A stretch of 64,000 bases of DNA, taken from Kribbella antiqua (GTDB lineage Bacteria; Actinomycetota; Actinomycetes; Propionibacteriales; Kribbellaceae). The translations under genes were made by a program, and so were the position numbers. The DNA is taken from positions 1,054,001 to 1,118,000 of the forward strand of contig NZ_SLWR01000001.1 in NCBI RefSeq assembly GCF_004345665.1, read 5' to 3'. Below, piece after piece: positions 24,974 through 32,831 of the stretch; the stretch's first letter is position 1, and each line of letters opens with the position of its first letter. Under the pieces are notes generated by a model that ran no database searches, had not been told where the DNA came from, and saw nothing but the letters and a program-made list of their open reading frames with translations.

Positions 24974-25960
24974 AGGGCGTGGTGCGGGACCCGTGGAGTC
25001 GCGGACGATCAGCTCGCCGTGCAGCGTGCCGCCGGTGGCAGTGTCGGCCTCCGGGTCGTCGAGGACGGCGAGCAGCAGCTCCACCGCGATCCGGCCGGCC
25101 TCCTGCTTCGGCAGCCGGACTGTGGTCAGAGCGGGTCTGGCCATCCGGGACATGGCGATGTCGTCGACGCCGACGACGCTGATGTCGCCGGGCACTGAGA
25201 TCCCCCGTGCGTGCAGCCTGGCCAGCAGGCCGATCGCGACCAGGTCGTTGTAGGTGACCACCGCGGTGGCGCCGGTCGCGACGGCCTGGTCCGCCGCTGC
25301 CATGCCACCCTCGTAGGTCGGCGCGAAACTGCCGACCCGGGCCAGCTCGGCGCCGTGATCGTGGAGAGCGTTGCTGAGGCCGATACTGCGGTGCTGCGTC
25401 GACCACGAGGTGACTGGCCCGCCGACCCAGCCGATCCGGCGATGGCCGAGCGCCACCAGATGCGCGACCGCCTGTTGCATTCCCTCTTCGTTGTCGTAGG
25501 TGACTCCGGGAACGCCTTCGGCCGTGCGGTTCACCAGTACGACGTTTGTGTCCTGGGCGATCGCGGACAAATCGCTGTCACTCGCCCGGGGCGAGCAGAG
25601 GATCAATCCGTCGACTTGCTTGGACAAGGCGCGTACCAGGCCGACCTCTGCACTTGCGTCCTCGTCGGTGTCCGCGACGAAGACCGCCACGTCGTACCGG
25701 CGGGCACGAGCCTGGACGCCCTTGGCGACGCCGGCGAAGAACGGGTTGGCGAGATCGGGCACGACCAGGCCGATGTTGCCGGTCCGGCCGGTGATCAGTC
25801 CGCGGGCGGCGCGGTTCGGCTGGTAGCCGAGCTGCTCGACGGCGGCCGCGACCCGGGCCCGCGTGGCCGCGTTGACCATCTCCGGCATCGACAGCGCCCG
25901 GGAGACGGTGGACGGCGACACGCCCGCCAGTCGCGCGACGTCACGGATCGTCGCGGGCAT
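24935..25960 (-). CDS. LacI-family transcriptional regulator
   Basis: 341 residues. The N-terminal helix-turn-helix is IRDVARLAGVSPSTVSRALS, with the hinge helix region GYQPNRAARGL. The periplasmic-binding-protein-like effector domain follows (GLVVPDLANPFFAGVAKGV). It probably represses uxuB and uxaC and is relieved by a uronate-pathway intermediate. A perfect 16-bp CTGCAATC/GATTGCAG palindrome lies 34 bp upstream of its start and a second near-match lies in the uxaC leader. The C-terminal tail is extended by the 22-bp repeat. Confidence 0.9.
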   Translation of the reverse strand: MPATIRDVARLAGVSPSTVSRALSMPEMVNAATRARVAAAVEQLGYQPNRAARGLITGRTGNIGLVVPDLANPFFAGVAKGVQARARRYDVAVFVADTDEDASAEVGLVRALSKQVDGLILCSPRASDSDLSAIAQDTNVVLVNRTAEGVPGVTYDNEEGMQQAVAHLVALGHRRIGWVGGPVTSWSTQHRSIGLSNALHDHGAELARVGSFAPTYEGGMAAADQAVATGATAVVTYNDLVAIGLLARLHARGISVPGDISVVGVDDIAMSRMARPALTTVRLPKQEAGRIAVELLLAVLDDPEADTATGGTLHGELIVRDSTGPAPRPHDRPNERARPSE

Positions 25961-25993
25961 CGGTCCACCTCCGATCGGTCAGCGCCCTTGAGT

Positions 25994-26009
25994 CTGCAAT
26001 CGATTGCAG
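25994..26009. promoter_or_regulatory. LacI-type operator O1
   Basis: CTGCAATCGATTGCAG is a perfect 16-bp palindrome with the central CG typical of LacI-family operators. It lies in the divergent gap between lacI and uxaC. Confidence 0.8.
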
Positions 26010-26024
26010 TCGGATGTCAAGGTC

Positions 26025-26033
26025 TTGTCCACA
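26025..26033 (+). other. DnaA-box-like TTGTCCACA
   Basis: The 9-mer TTGTCCACA equals the DnaA-box consensus described for high-GC actinomycetes. A second copy on the other strand lies 34 bp away at 26060-26069. They are between lacI and uxaC, far from any visible replication origin gene. Confidence 0.4.
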
Positions 26034-26057
26034 GACGACGGCGCCCTGTCGTGATCG

Positions 26058-26071
26058 CCTTGTGGACAAGG
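26058..26071. other. palindrome CCTTGTGGACAAGG with a DnaA-box core
   Basis: A 14-bp inverted repeat (CCTTGT and ACAAGG around GG). Its minus strand contains TTGTCCACA, so it may be a DnaA box, a TTGTnnACAA regulator site, or both. It lies between the two LacI-type operators. Confidence 0.45.
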
Positions 26072-26092
26072 GGTTGTGTGCTCCGCGACCGA

Positions 26093-26108
26093 CTGCAATC
26101 CTTTTCAG
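26093..26108. promoter_or_regulatory. LacI-type operator O2
   Basis: CTGCAATCCTTTTCAG matches 13 of 16 positions of O1. It is 99 bp from O1 and 35 bp before the uxaC start, suggesting looping or cooperative repression. Confidence 0.55.
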
Positions 26109-26142
26109 AACTTGTTGCATCCGACCCTATCCCGGAGGACTC

Positions 26143-27549
26143 ATGCCGAAGGCCCTGCAGCCGCATCCGGACCGTGCCCTGCCCGCCGGCGAGGCGCGTG
26201 ACGTCGCCCGGCGGATCCACGCGTCCACCAAGGACCTGCCGCTGCTCTGCCTGCACGGGCACGTCGACATCTCGCTGTTCGCGACCGACGCCCCGTTCGG
26301 CAACCCGGCCGAGCTGCTGGTGATCCCGGACCACTACGTCACCCGGATGCTGATCTCCCAGGGCATCTCCCCCGAGCGCCTCGGCCTCCCCCGCCGCGAC
26401 GGCAAGCCCGGTGCCGACCCGCGCGAGATCTGGCGCGAGTTCTGCGCGAACTGGCACCTCTTCCGCGCGACCCCCTCGCGCTACTGGCTCGAGCACGAGT
26501 TCGCCGAGGTGCTCGGCGTCACCACGCACCCGTCGGCCGAGACCGCGGACGAGCTGTACGACCAGATCTCGGCCCGGATCGCCGAGCCCGACTTCCGGCC
26601 GCGGGCGCTCCTCGATCGGTTCAACATCGAGCTCATCTCAACCACCGACGCGGCGACCGACGACCTGGCACAGCATGCGAAGGTGGCGGCGGATCTGCCC
26701 GGCCGGGTGATTCCGACGTTCCGCCCGGACGCCGTCGTACATCTGGATCGGCCGGACTGGGCTGAGCTCGTCCAGCAGCTCGGCGCGCTGGCCGACGTAG
26801 ACACCTCGACGTACGACGGTTATCTGCAGGCGCTGAGGCAGCGTCGCCAGGCGTTCGTGGAGGCAGGTGCGCGGGCGACCGACCATGGTCATCTGAGTGC
26901 GGCGGCGATTCCGCTGACGGATGCGGAGGCTTCGCGGATCTACGCTGACGCGCTGAAGGGGGGCGTGTCGGCGGGGGATGCTGAGCTTTTCGCCGGGCAC
27001 ATGCTGTACCAGTCGGCGGTGATGTCGTCCGAGGACGGGCTGGTGATGCAGTTGCATCCCGGCGTACTGCGGGATCACGACCCCGCGATCCACGCGACGT
27101 ACGGGCCGGACAAGGGGCACGACATCCCGGTGGCGGCCGAGTTCACCCGCTCGCTGCAGCCGCTGCTCGAGCGGTTCGGGCATGCTGGCGGCTTCCGGCT
27201 GGTGTTGTTCACGGTCGACGAGACGGTGTACTCGCGCGAGCTCGCGCCGCTGGCCGGCGTCTACTCCGCGGTCCGGCTCGGCGCGCCGTGGTGGTTCCTC
27301 GACAGCCCGGACGGCATGCGCCGCTTCCGCGAACTCGTCACCGAAACCGCCGGCTTCTACAACACCTCCGGCTTCGTCGACGACACCCGCGCCTACCTCT
27401 CCATCCCCGCCCGCCACGACCTCGCCCGCCGAATCGACGCCGGCTACCTGGCCAACCTCGTAGTCCAGCACCGCCTGGACGAAGACGACGCCTTCGAAGT
27501 AGCCCAAGCCCTAGCCCACACCCAAGCCCGCAACACCTACCTCACCTGA
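26143..27549 (+). CDS. uxaC: glucuronate isomerase
   Basis: 468 residues, full length for uronate isomerase. The N-terminal metal site appears as LCLHGHVDISLF, and later blocks are YWLEHEFAEVLG, FRPDAVVHLDRPDW, GHMLYQSAVMSSEDGLVMQLHPG and RLGAPWWFLDSPDGMRRFRE. It isomerises D-glucuronate to D-fructuronate, the substrate of UxuB. The ATG at 26143 follows CCCGGAGGAC; the frame extends upstream only through the regulatory region. Control by the divergent LacI protein is very likely. Confidence 0.93.
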   Translation: MPKALQPHPDRALPAGEARDVARRIHASTKDLPLLCLHGHVDISLFATDAPFGNPAELLVIPDHYVTRMLISQGISPERLGLPRRDGKPGADPREIWREFCANWHLFRATPSRYWLEHEFAEVLGVTTHPSAETADELYDQISARIAEPDFRPRALLDRFNIELISTTDAATDDLAQHAKVAADLPGRVIPTFRPDAVVHLDRPDWAELVQQLGALADVDTSTYDGYLQALRQRRQAFVEAGARATDHGHLSAAAIPLTDAEASRIYADALKGGVSAGDAELFAGHMLYQSAVMSSEDGLVMQLHPGVLRDHDPAIHATYGPDKGHDIPVAAEFTRSLQPLLERFGHAGGFRLVLFTVDETVYSRELAPLAGVYSAVRLGAPWWFLDSPDGMRRFRELVTETAGFYNTSGFVDDTRAYLSIPARHDLARRIDAGYLANLVVQHRLDEDDAFEVAQALAHTQARNTYLT

Positions 27550-27613
27550 CCCCGCCCCCTGCAGCAACACAACCCGACCCAGCTCCCGCGGCGGTGTCGG
27601 GCTGCTGGCTGGA

Positions 27614-27681
27614 CTCGATAGCGGGTTATGTGATGGTTGGCGGCTTACTTGCCGCTATCGGTGAAACAACCCGCTATCGAG
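27614..27681. repeat. 14-bp inverted repeat enclosing an inner hairpin
   Basis: CTCGATAGCGGGTT at 27614-27627 and its exact complement at 27668-27681 enclose 40 nt. The inner part holds GCGGC/GCCGC arms around TTACTT, and a further CGCTATCG copy at 27653-27660, so alternative foldings are possible. Confidence 0.7.
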
Positions 27682-27767
27682 CCGGCGAATCCGCCGGTTG
27701 CCCGGGATGTGGCCGGATTCGTCCGGATGCCGGGATCGGCCGGGCCTGGCACAAGAAGCCGGGACCC

Positions 27768-27789
27768 GACACAGGTTATTTCCTGTGTC
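27768..27789. repeat. perfect 8-bp hairpin
   Basis: GACACAGG and CCTGTGTC pair around TTATTT. It is a tight stem-loop in the non-coding stretch after uxaC and could act as a terminator without a T-run. Confidence 0.6.
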
Positions 27790-27943
27790 CGCCCACCAGT
27801 ACTTGTGTCAGCCCACCAGCACCTGTCCCAACCCCAGGCGACCCCACCCCAACCCCGCCAGCACACCAACCACCCGGAGCTAAAACCATCCACCCCGGCC
27901 CCGGGCTACAGCTCCCCGCGGGCTTCGCATAGCTGCGTCCTTC

Positions 27944-28030
27944 CTGGTCGGGGTGGTGGGAGTCAAGGGTCGAAGATCGCGCAGCGACGCCGACGAAGGA
28001 GGCGCCCTTGACGCCCGCCACCCCGACCAG
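27944..28030. repeat. 27-bp imperfect inverted repeat
   Basis: 27944-27970 and 28004-28030 match at 24 of 27 positions as reverse complements; two of the three mismatches would be G-U pairs in RNA. The loop is 33 nt. The arms (for example TGGTCGGGGTGG and CCACCCCGACCA) are long for a terminator, so a palindromic mobile remnant is also possible. Confidence 0.7.
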
Positions 28031-28174
28031 CACCATCACGCAGCGGAGCCCGCGGCAAATCACCTCCGTCCAAACGCGAGACAAACCCGCACCACAACAA
28101 CAAACAGCACCACGCACCAGTCACCCTCAGAGGCCGATAGGCTCCTCCGGATCTGTTTCGGAGAAGGGCTGTGG

Positions 28175-29710
28175 ATGAGGCGTCATGCTGTCGCGGCAGG
28201 TGGTTCCGCGCTGCTGTTGTTGCTGGCCGGGTGCAGTGGAAACTCAGGCGCACCGTCGCCGGCAGCGCCGACTGTGACAGTGCCGACCGCTCCCCCGGCC
28301 GCCGCCGCGGCAAGCCTCGGCCCGACCGGACCCAGTACGGCGAAGCCCTGCCACGGCGTCGCAATCCCGTTAGGAGCCGACCCGCAAAAGCTGATCGACG
28401 CACACCCGGCCGGAACCACGTTCTGCTTCGCCAAAGGAACACACCGGATCAGCAAACCGATCCACCCGCGCGACGGCGACACGTTGGGTGGTGGCGAGGG
28501 CGTCGTACTCACGGGATCCGTACAGCTGACCGGATGGCAACACGACGGCGACCACTGGGTGGTGCGTGGGGTGCTGCCAACGTCGTACGAGCTGAAGTCG
28601 CAGTGGAAGTGTGAGGACGACAACACCAAGCCATGCCGCCTAGGTGAGCAAGTGTTTGTCGATGGCAAGCATCTGAACCGGGTGATGAGCCGAGACCAAC
28701 TCAAGCCGGGCACGTTCTTCGGTGACTACCAGGCCAACGCCGTGTACGTCGCCGACGACCCAACTCACAGCAGCGTCGAGATGTCCAAGACGACCACCGC
28801 GATCGACAAGACTGCCAACAACGTCACCGTCACAGGCCTCACCATCGAGCACTTCGCCAGCAAGCCGCAGGCCGGCGCGGTCCAAGTCGGCCCCGGATGG
28901 AAAGTGACAGCGAACGAGGTCCGCTGGAACCACGCGGTCGGCATCATGGTGATCCAGGGCGACAGAGCCGAGCTCAGCCGGAACACGGTCGCCGACAACG
29001 GACAACTGGGCATCGGGCAGTACCGCTCGGAAGGCGTCCGCATCACCCAGAACCTGGTCACCCGGAACAACACCGACGGGTTCTGGATCGCCGACTGGGA
29101 GGCCGGCGGGATCAAGTCGACCCGGTCCTCGGGTGAGGTGTCTGGCAACGACATCGTGGCGAACCGCGGGGTCGGGATGTGGAGCGACATCGCCGAGCAC
29201 GGGCGTCGGATTGCCGGCAATCGGATCCGGGACAACGCGGCGGACGGGATCCGGTACGAGATCAGCTACCAGGCGGTGATCGAGCAGAACGTTGTCGAGA
29301 GCAACGGGTTCGGCACCGGCCGGAACTCGGGCGGGAGCCTGTGGGACGGCGGCGGCATCAACGTGAACACGTCGTCCCAGGTGGAGGTCCGGGGCAATCT
29401 GGTGAAGGACAACCGCAACGGCATCTCGATCCAGTCCCGCACTCGCGGCCAGGGTCCGCGTGGTCTCTACGTGCTGGCCGACGTCGTGGTCGAGGGCAAC
29501 CTGGTCGTGATGGACGACTCGACCGCGAGTACGGGCGTCGTCGAGAACGAGCGATCACCCACACGCGACGGCGCCGTCATCTTCCGCCGGAACAGCTACC
29601 AGCTCGGCGAAGGCGGCAACGCCGAGGACAGGTTCGCCTTCAAAGGCAAGACCCTCAGCTGGAACCAGTGGCAACAGGCCGGCTTCGACCAGGACTCGAT
29701 CAAGAGCTGA
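28175..29710 (+). CDS. beta-helix lipoprotein (copy 3)
   Basis: About 511 residues from ATG 28175, with GAGAAGGG upstream. The signal sequence MRRHAVAAGGSALLLLLAGC ends in the lipobox LAGC, so Cys20 is expected to be lipidated and the protein anchored outside the membrane. The rest is homologous to copies 1 and 2, for example TFCFAKGTHRI, GEQVFVDGKHLNRV, NNTDGFWIADWEAGGIK and GGGINVNTSSQV. The switch from a secreted or anchored start to a lipoprotein start separates it from the tandem pair. The end overlaps the convergent O-antigen ligase-like gene by 11 bp. Confidence 0.83.
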   Translation: MRRHAVAAGGSALLLLLAGCSGNSGAPSPAAPTVTVPTAPPAAAAASLGPTGPSTAKPCHGVAIPLGADPQKLIDAHPAGTTFCFAKGTHRISKPIHPRDGDTLGGGEGVVLTGSVQLTGWQHDGDHWVVRGVLPTSYELKSQWKCEDDNTKPCRLGEQVFVDGKHLNRVMSRDQLKPGTFFGDYQANAVYVADDPTHSSVEMSKTTTAIDKTANNVTVTGLTIEHFASKPQAGAVQVGPGWKVTANEVRWNHAVGIMVIQGDRAELSRNTVADNGQLGIGQYRSEGVRITQNLVTRNNTDGFWIADWEAGGIKSTRSSGEVSGNDIVANRGVGMWSDIAEHGRRIAGNRIRDNAADGIRYEISYQAVIEQNVVESNGFGTGRNSGGSLWDGGGINVNTSSQVEVRGNLVKDNRNGISIQSRTRGQGPRGLYVLADVVVEGNLVVMDDSTASTGVVENERSPTRDGAVIFRRNSYQLGEGGNAEDRFAFKGKTLSWNQWQQAGFDQDSIKS

Positions 29711-30968
29711 GGGCTTTGGCCCTATGTCGTATTCGGTCGGCATCACAGACCGCGGCCGCGACCAGTAGATGCAGCGTCATCGAACTGAGGTCGGACAGAC
29801 CGCTCTCGTTCAGCGACGCCGCCGTGACGTACCCGAGGAGCAGCGCACCACACGCTCGCACGTACGGCGTCGGCGCGCGCAGCACCGCGATCCACGCGAC
29901 GATCAGCGCGATGGCGACGATCGTGACAGCGGCCAGCCCGGTCTCCCAGTAGAGGCCGAGCCAGCTGTTGTCGATCGCCATCACGTCGATGTCGCCCTCA
30001 CCGCGCCGCAGCAACACCCGTTTGTTGCCGAGGCCGTGGCCGATGATCGCCGTCTGCAGCGACACCTTCTCGTCGATCACCGCGTGCCAACTGGTGGTCC
30101 GGCCGCTCAGTGAGCTGATCTGCTGAGTCCCTTGGCCGCGCAACAGCCACGTATGCAGCGAGCCGATCGTCAGGAAGGCGAGGCCTATCAAGGCCGGTAC
30201 AGCAAGACTGAAGAACCGTCCGAACCAGGTCTTCCGGGTCAGGATCAGCGCGAGCACCAACCCGAAGGCGATCGCGGCCGCCGACGTCCGGGTCCGGCTG
30301 GCCGCGATCAGTACGACGCCCAGCCCGACCAGCCCGGCGGCCGGCAGCAGTGCCAGCTTCCTGCAGAGGAACCCAATCAGCGCCAGCCCGAGCAGGATCG
30401 CCCCGACCTCACCCACGCGCGGCGGCAGCATCGGGATGATGACACCCTGAAGCCGGTACCCGGCGCCGAGCGAGCGGAGCGGGCGCCAGGCCTGACTCGG
30501 CGCATACGCCAGGCTCGCGACGACTGTTGACGCAAGCAACAGATGAGCCCAGAGGTGCGCCCGGATCAGCCGCTCCGGAACCTGCACCAGCGGTCGCCAG
30601 AGCAGGAAGATCAGCAACAACCCGATCAGGAACCGGGCCAGCCGCATCAACGGCCCAAGCGGCTCGGCGAGCAGGAACGCGGTCGCGGTCGCGAACATCA
30701 CGTACAGCAGGTACAGCGTGCTCGCCGGCGTGGCCCGGGTCCGGAAGCCCGGCTTGGTCGCAGCCATCGCGACCAGGAAGATCGCCCCCAGCAGCAGGCC
30801 CTTCGCCAGGCTGTTCGTCGACCCGGTGCTCCCCTGCGGCGCGGCGACCCGCGACGACCAAGGCTGGACGCCGAGCACGAACAGGCACCACAACATCAGC
30901 CAGAACCAGGCAGGCTTCTCGCTCTCCTGCTCAACGGTCCCGGGCACCGGCGGCGCCAAAGCGGTCAT
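29700..30968 (-). CDS. O-antigen ligase/Wzy-like membrane protein
   Basis: 422 residues with about ten to eleven membrane segments. The extracellular loop has SSLSGRTTSWHAVIDE and the GHGLGNKR and DNSWLGLYWETG blocks characteristic of the Wzy/WaaL (Wzy_C) family. It would polymerise or ligate lipid-linked repeat units outside the membrane. The next gene upstream is a Wzz-like chain-length protein, separated by 4 bp, so the two form a polymerase/length-control pair. Confidence 0.85.
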   Translation of the reverse strand: MTALAPPVPGTVEQESEKPAWFWLMLWCLFVLGVQPWSSRVAAPQGSTGSTNSLAKGLLLGAIFLVAMAATKPGFRTRATPASTLYLLYVMFATATAFLLAEPLGPLMRLARFLIGLLLIFLLWRPLVQVPERLIRAHLWAHLLLASTVVASLAYAPSQAWRPLRSLGAGYRLQGVIIPMLPPRVGEVGAILLGLALIGFLCRKLALLPAAGLVGLGVVLIAASRTRTSAAAIAFGLVLALILTRKTWFGRFFSLAVPALIGLAFLTIGSLHTWLLRGQGTQQISSLSGRTTSWHAVIDEKVSLQTAIIGHGLGNKRVLLRRGEGDIDVMAIDNSWLGLYWETGLAAVTIVAIALIVAWIAVLRAPTPYVRACGALLLGYVTAASLNESGLSDLSSMTLHLLVAAAVCDADRIRHRAKALSS

Positions 30969-30972
30969 GGCG

Positions 30973-32598
30973 TCAGCGGATCGGTGGTGCGGCCGACTCG
31001 GCGGCCTTGAAGTTCAGCGGGATGCCCAGCGTCTCGTCCTGCGGCGAGGCCCCGATCAGTACGACGCCCACCACCGGCGCACCGGCGTACTGCAGCGCGG
31101 CCGTGAGCCGGGCGACGTCCATCTCCTTGTCATGGCCAACCTGCACCACGAGCACCGAAGCATCCACGGCGGCCGCCAGCGGCGTGATCCCCATCCGCCC
31201 GACCGCACCCGGGCCATGGATGACCACGGAGTACCCAGGCGGCAGGTCCGCCACGATCCCGGGCACCAGCGACGGCCCGACCGCGGTCGCCGTCTCCTCG
31301 TGGTTCAGCCCCGGCGGCAGCACGTACAGGTCCGCGACGGTCCCCGGACGGAACAGCTTGCGGGCCCGGATCGCCCGGGTCGCGGCAGGCTCGTTCACGA
31401 GGTCGGTCAGGCCCTCGTGACCCGTCACGTGCGGCAGGACCGGCGTACCTTCCACATCGGCAAGGATCAGCAGGGTCTCGCGGCCGTCGCGGGCGTTCGC
31501 CTCAGCCATCGCCAGCGCGATACCGGCCGAGTTCGGCGTCGGTGAGGCGGATACGACGAGCAGCGTGCCCGGAGCGCCCGAGCCGAAGGCCCGCGGGTTG
31601 AGCTCCCGCCGCGCCAGCGCACCGCTCGCCTCGGTCCCGAGCGAGGTGATCTCGTACTGCGGCAACTCCGGCGCCGTCCGGTGCCAGAACCGGCGGCGGT
31701 TCCCCTCCGAGGCGGTGATGACCGGCGAGCTCGCCGCCCGCGCCGCCTGATCGCGAGTCAGGATGTACGGCGTCAAGTGCGACCGAAGCAGGGCCAGACC
31801 GAACCCGAGCACCAGGCCGAGGATTCCGCCGACAAGGATGTCGCGGGCAACCATCGGCGACGAGCTGGCGGTGTCGGTGGTGGCCGGGGTGACCAGCTCG
31901 CTTCCGGCACCGACGGCGGTCAGGGCCTTGCGCATCGCGGCGGCATCGTCGGCCGCCTGCCGCGCCTCGGTCGCCAGGCCGACCCGCTGGTCGCGCAGCG
32001 CGGCCGCGGTCTGCGAGTCGCCGCGATCGACCGCCTCGTTGATCTGGCTGATCAGGCTGCGCGACTGCTGAGTGGCGGTCTTCGACCGGTCCTGCGCCTG
32101 GCCCGCGAGCGTGGTGAGCAGGCCTTTGGCCTCGTCGTTGCGCTGGTCCAAGTAGATGGTCGCGATCGCGTTCGCCCGTCGTACGGCCTCTGAAGCGGTC
32201 GGGCCGTCGGTGGTGACGAGGTACGCGTTGTCGGTGACCGCCTTGACCCGGGTCACCGCGGCGAGCTTCTGCACGGTGTCGTCGTTGGTCGGCATGCCGA
32301 GCGACTTGGCGACCTCGCGCAGCAGCGTCGGGCTGGCCATCACCCGGGCCTGGGTCTCGGCCGGCAGGTCCATGCCGAGCGGGCCGGTCTTGTCCGAGCT
32401 GGTGTCGAGCTTGCCGACCAGGGCCGGCGGCACGGCCGGGCCGATGACGAGCTGGCTGGATGCGGTCCACCGTTCGGTCTGGACGAGGGCGTAGACGGCG
32501 GCGCCGAAGAGGCCGAGCAAGATGCAGCCGATGATCAGCCACTTCTGCCGTAGCAGTGACTGCGCGGTCTCCCGCCAGACCACGGTCCCCGGTTCCAT
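30973..32598 (-). CDS. Wzz-like chain-length protein with degenerate kinase domain
   Basis: 541 residues. The Wzz part has a first membrane helix at about 20-38 (LIIGCILLGLFGAAVYALV), a periplasmic-side helical region rich in Gln/Ala, and a second helix at about 255-272 (ILVGGILGLVLGFGLAL). The C-terminal region resembles the BY-kinase/ParA fold (LLVVSASPTPNSAGIALAMAEA, shown in part), but the Walker A loop reads ASPTPNSAGI, without G-K-S/T. No C-terminal Tyr cluster is present. It probably regulates polymer length without ATP-driven autophosphorylation. Confidence 0.82.
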   Translation of the reverse strand: MEPGTVVWRETAQSLLRQKWLIIGCILLGLFGAAVYALVQTERWTASSQLVIGPAVPPALVGKLDTSSDKTGPLGMDLPAETQARVMASPTLLREVAKSLGMPTNDDTVQKLAAVTRVKAVTDNAYLVTTDGPTASEAVRRANAIATIYLDQRNDEAKGLLTTLAGQAQDRSKTATQQSRSLISQINEAVDRGDSQTAAALRDQRVGLATEARQAADDAAAMRKALTAVGAGSELVTPATTDTASSSPMVARDILVGGILGLVLGFGLALLRSHLTPYILTRDQAARAASSPVITASEGNRRRFWHRTAPELPQYEITSLGTEASGALARRELNPRAFGSGAPGTLLVVSASPTPNSAGIALAMAEANARDGRETLLILADVEGTPVLPHVTGHEGLTDLVNEPAATRAIRARKLFRPGTVADLYVLPPGLNHEETATAVGPSLVPGIVADLPPGYSVVIHGPGAVGRMGITPLAAAVDASVLVVQVGHDKEMDVARLTAALQYAGAPVVGVVLIGASPQDETLGIPLNFKAAESAAPPIR

Positions 32599-32831
32599 GC
32601 CACTCCTCTGCTCACCCGCCGGCGACTCGTTCCTCCGGCCAGCGACTCAGGATATAGGCATCCGCGGCGGACACCACCCTCAGTGTCCACAGGTGTACGG
32701 ATTGCACAACGGATTGGGAACGGAACTGGCGAGCCGTGCTCCCGCTGTGGCCTAATCTCCTCTTCGGGGGAGCTTCGTCTCTTAACGCACCTAGTCCGGC
32801 GCACCGCGCCACCTGAGGGGACTACCGCACG

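Larger units (their letters stand above)
27550..28174. other. 625-bp non-coding stretch with inverted repeats
   Basis: No convincing gene is seen. It contains three distinct inverted repeats: 27614-27681, 27768-27789 and 27944-28030. The 28031-28174 part is A/C-rich (CCACAACAACAAACAG) and leads into the lipoprotein gene. Short open frames here lack recognisable domains. The base composition and clustered palindromes differ from the surrounding coding DNA and suggest remnants of mobile or palindromic elements. Confidence 0.6.

Noticed and set aside
26025..26071. A replication origin
   Set aside because: Only two DnaA-like boxes, no dnaA, dnaN or AT-rich unwinding region, and the site is a sugar-catabolism promoter.
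20164..29710. Beta-helix proteins as AlgG/AlgE mannuronan epimerases
   Set aside because: The DPHD catalytic motif of those enzymes is not found in any copy, so the assignment is not supported even with an AlgD-like gene in the region.
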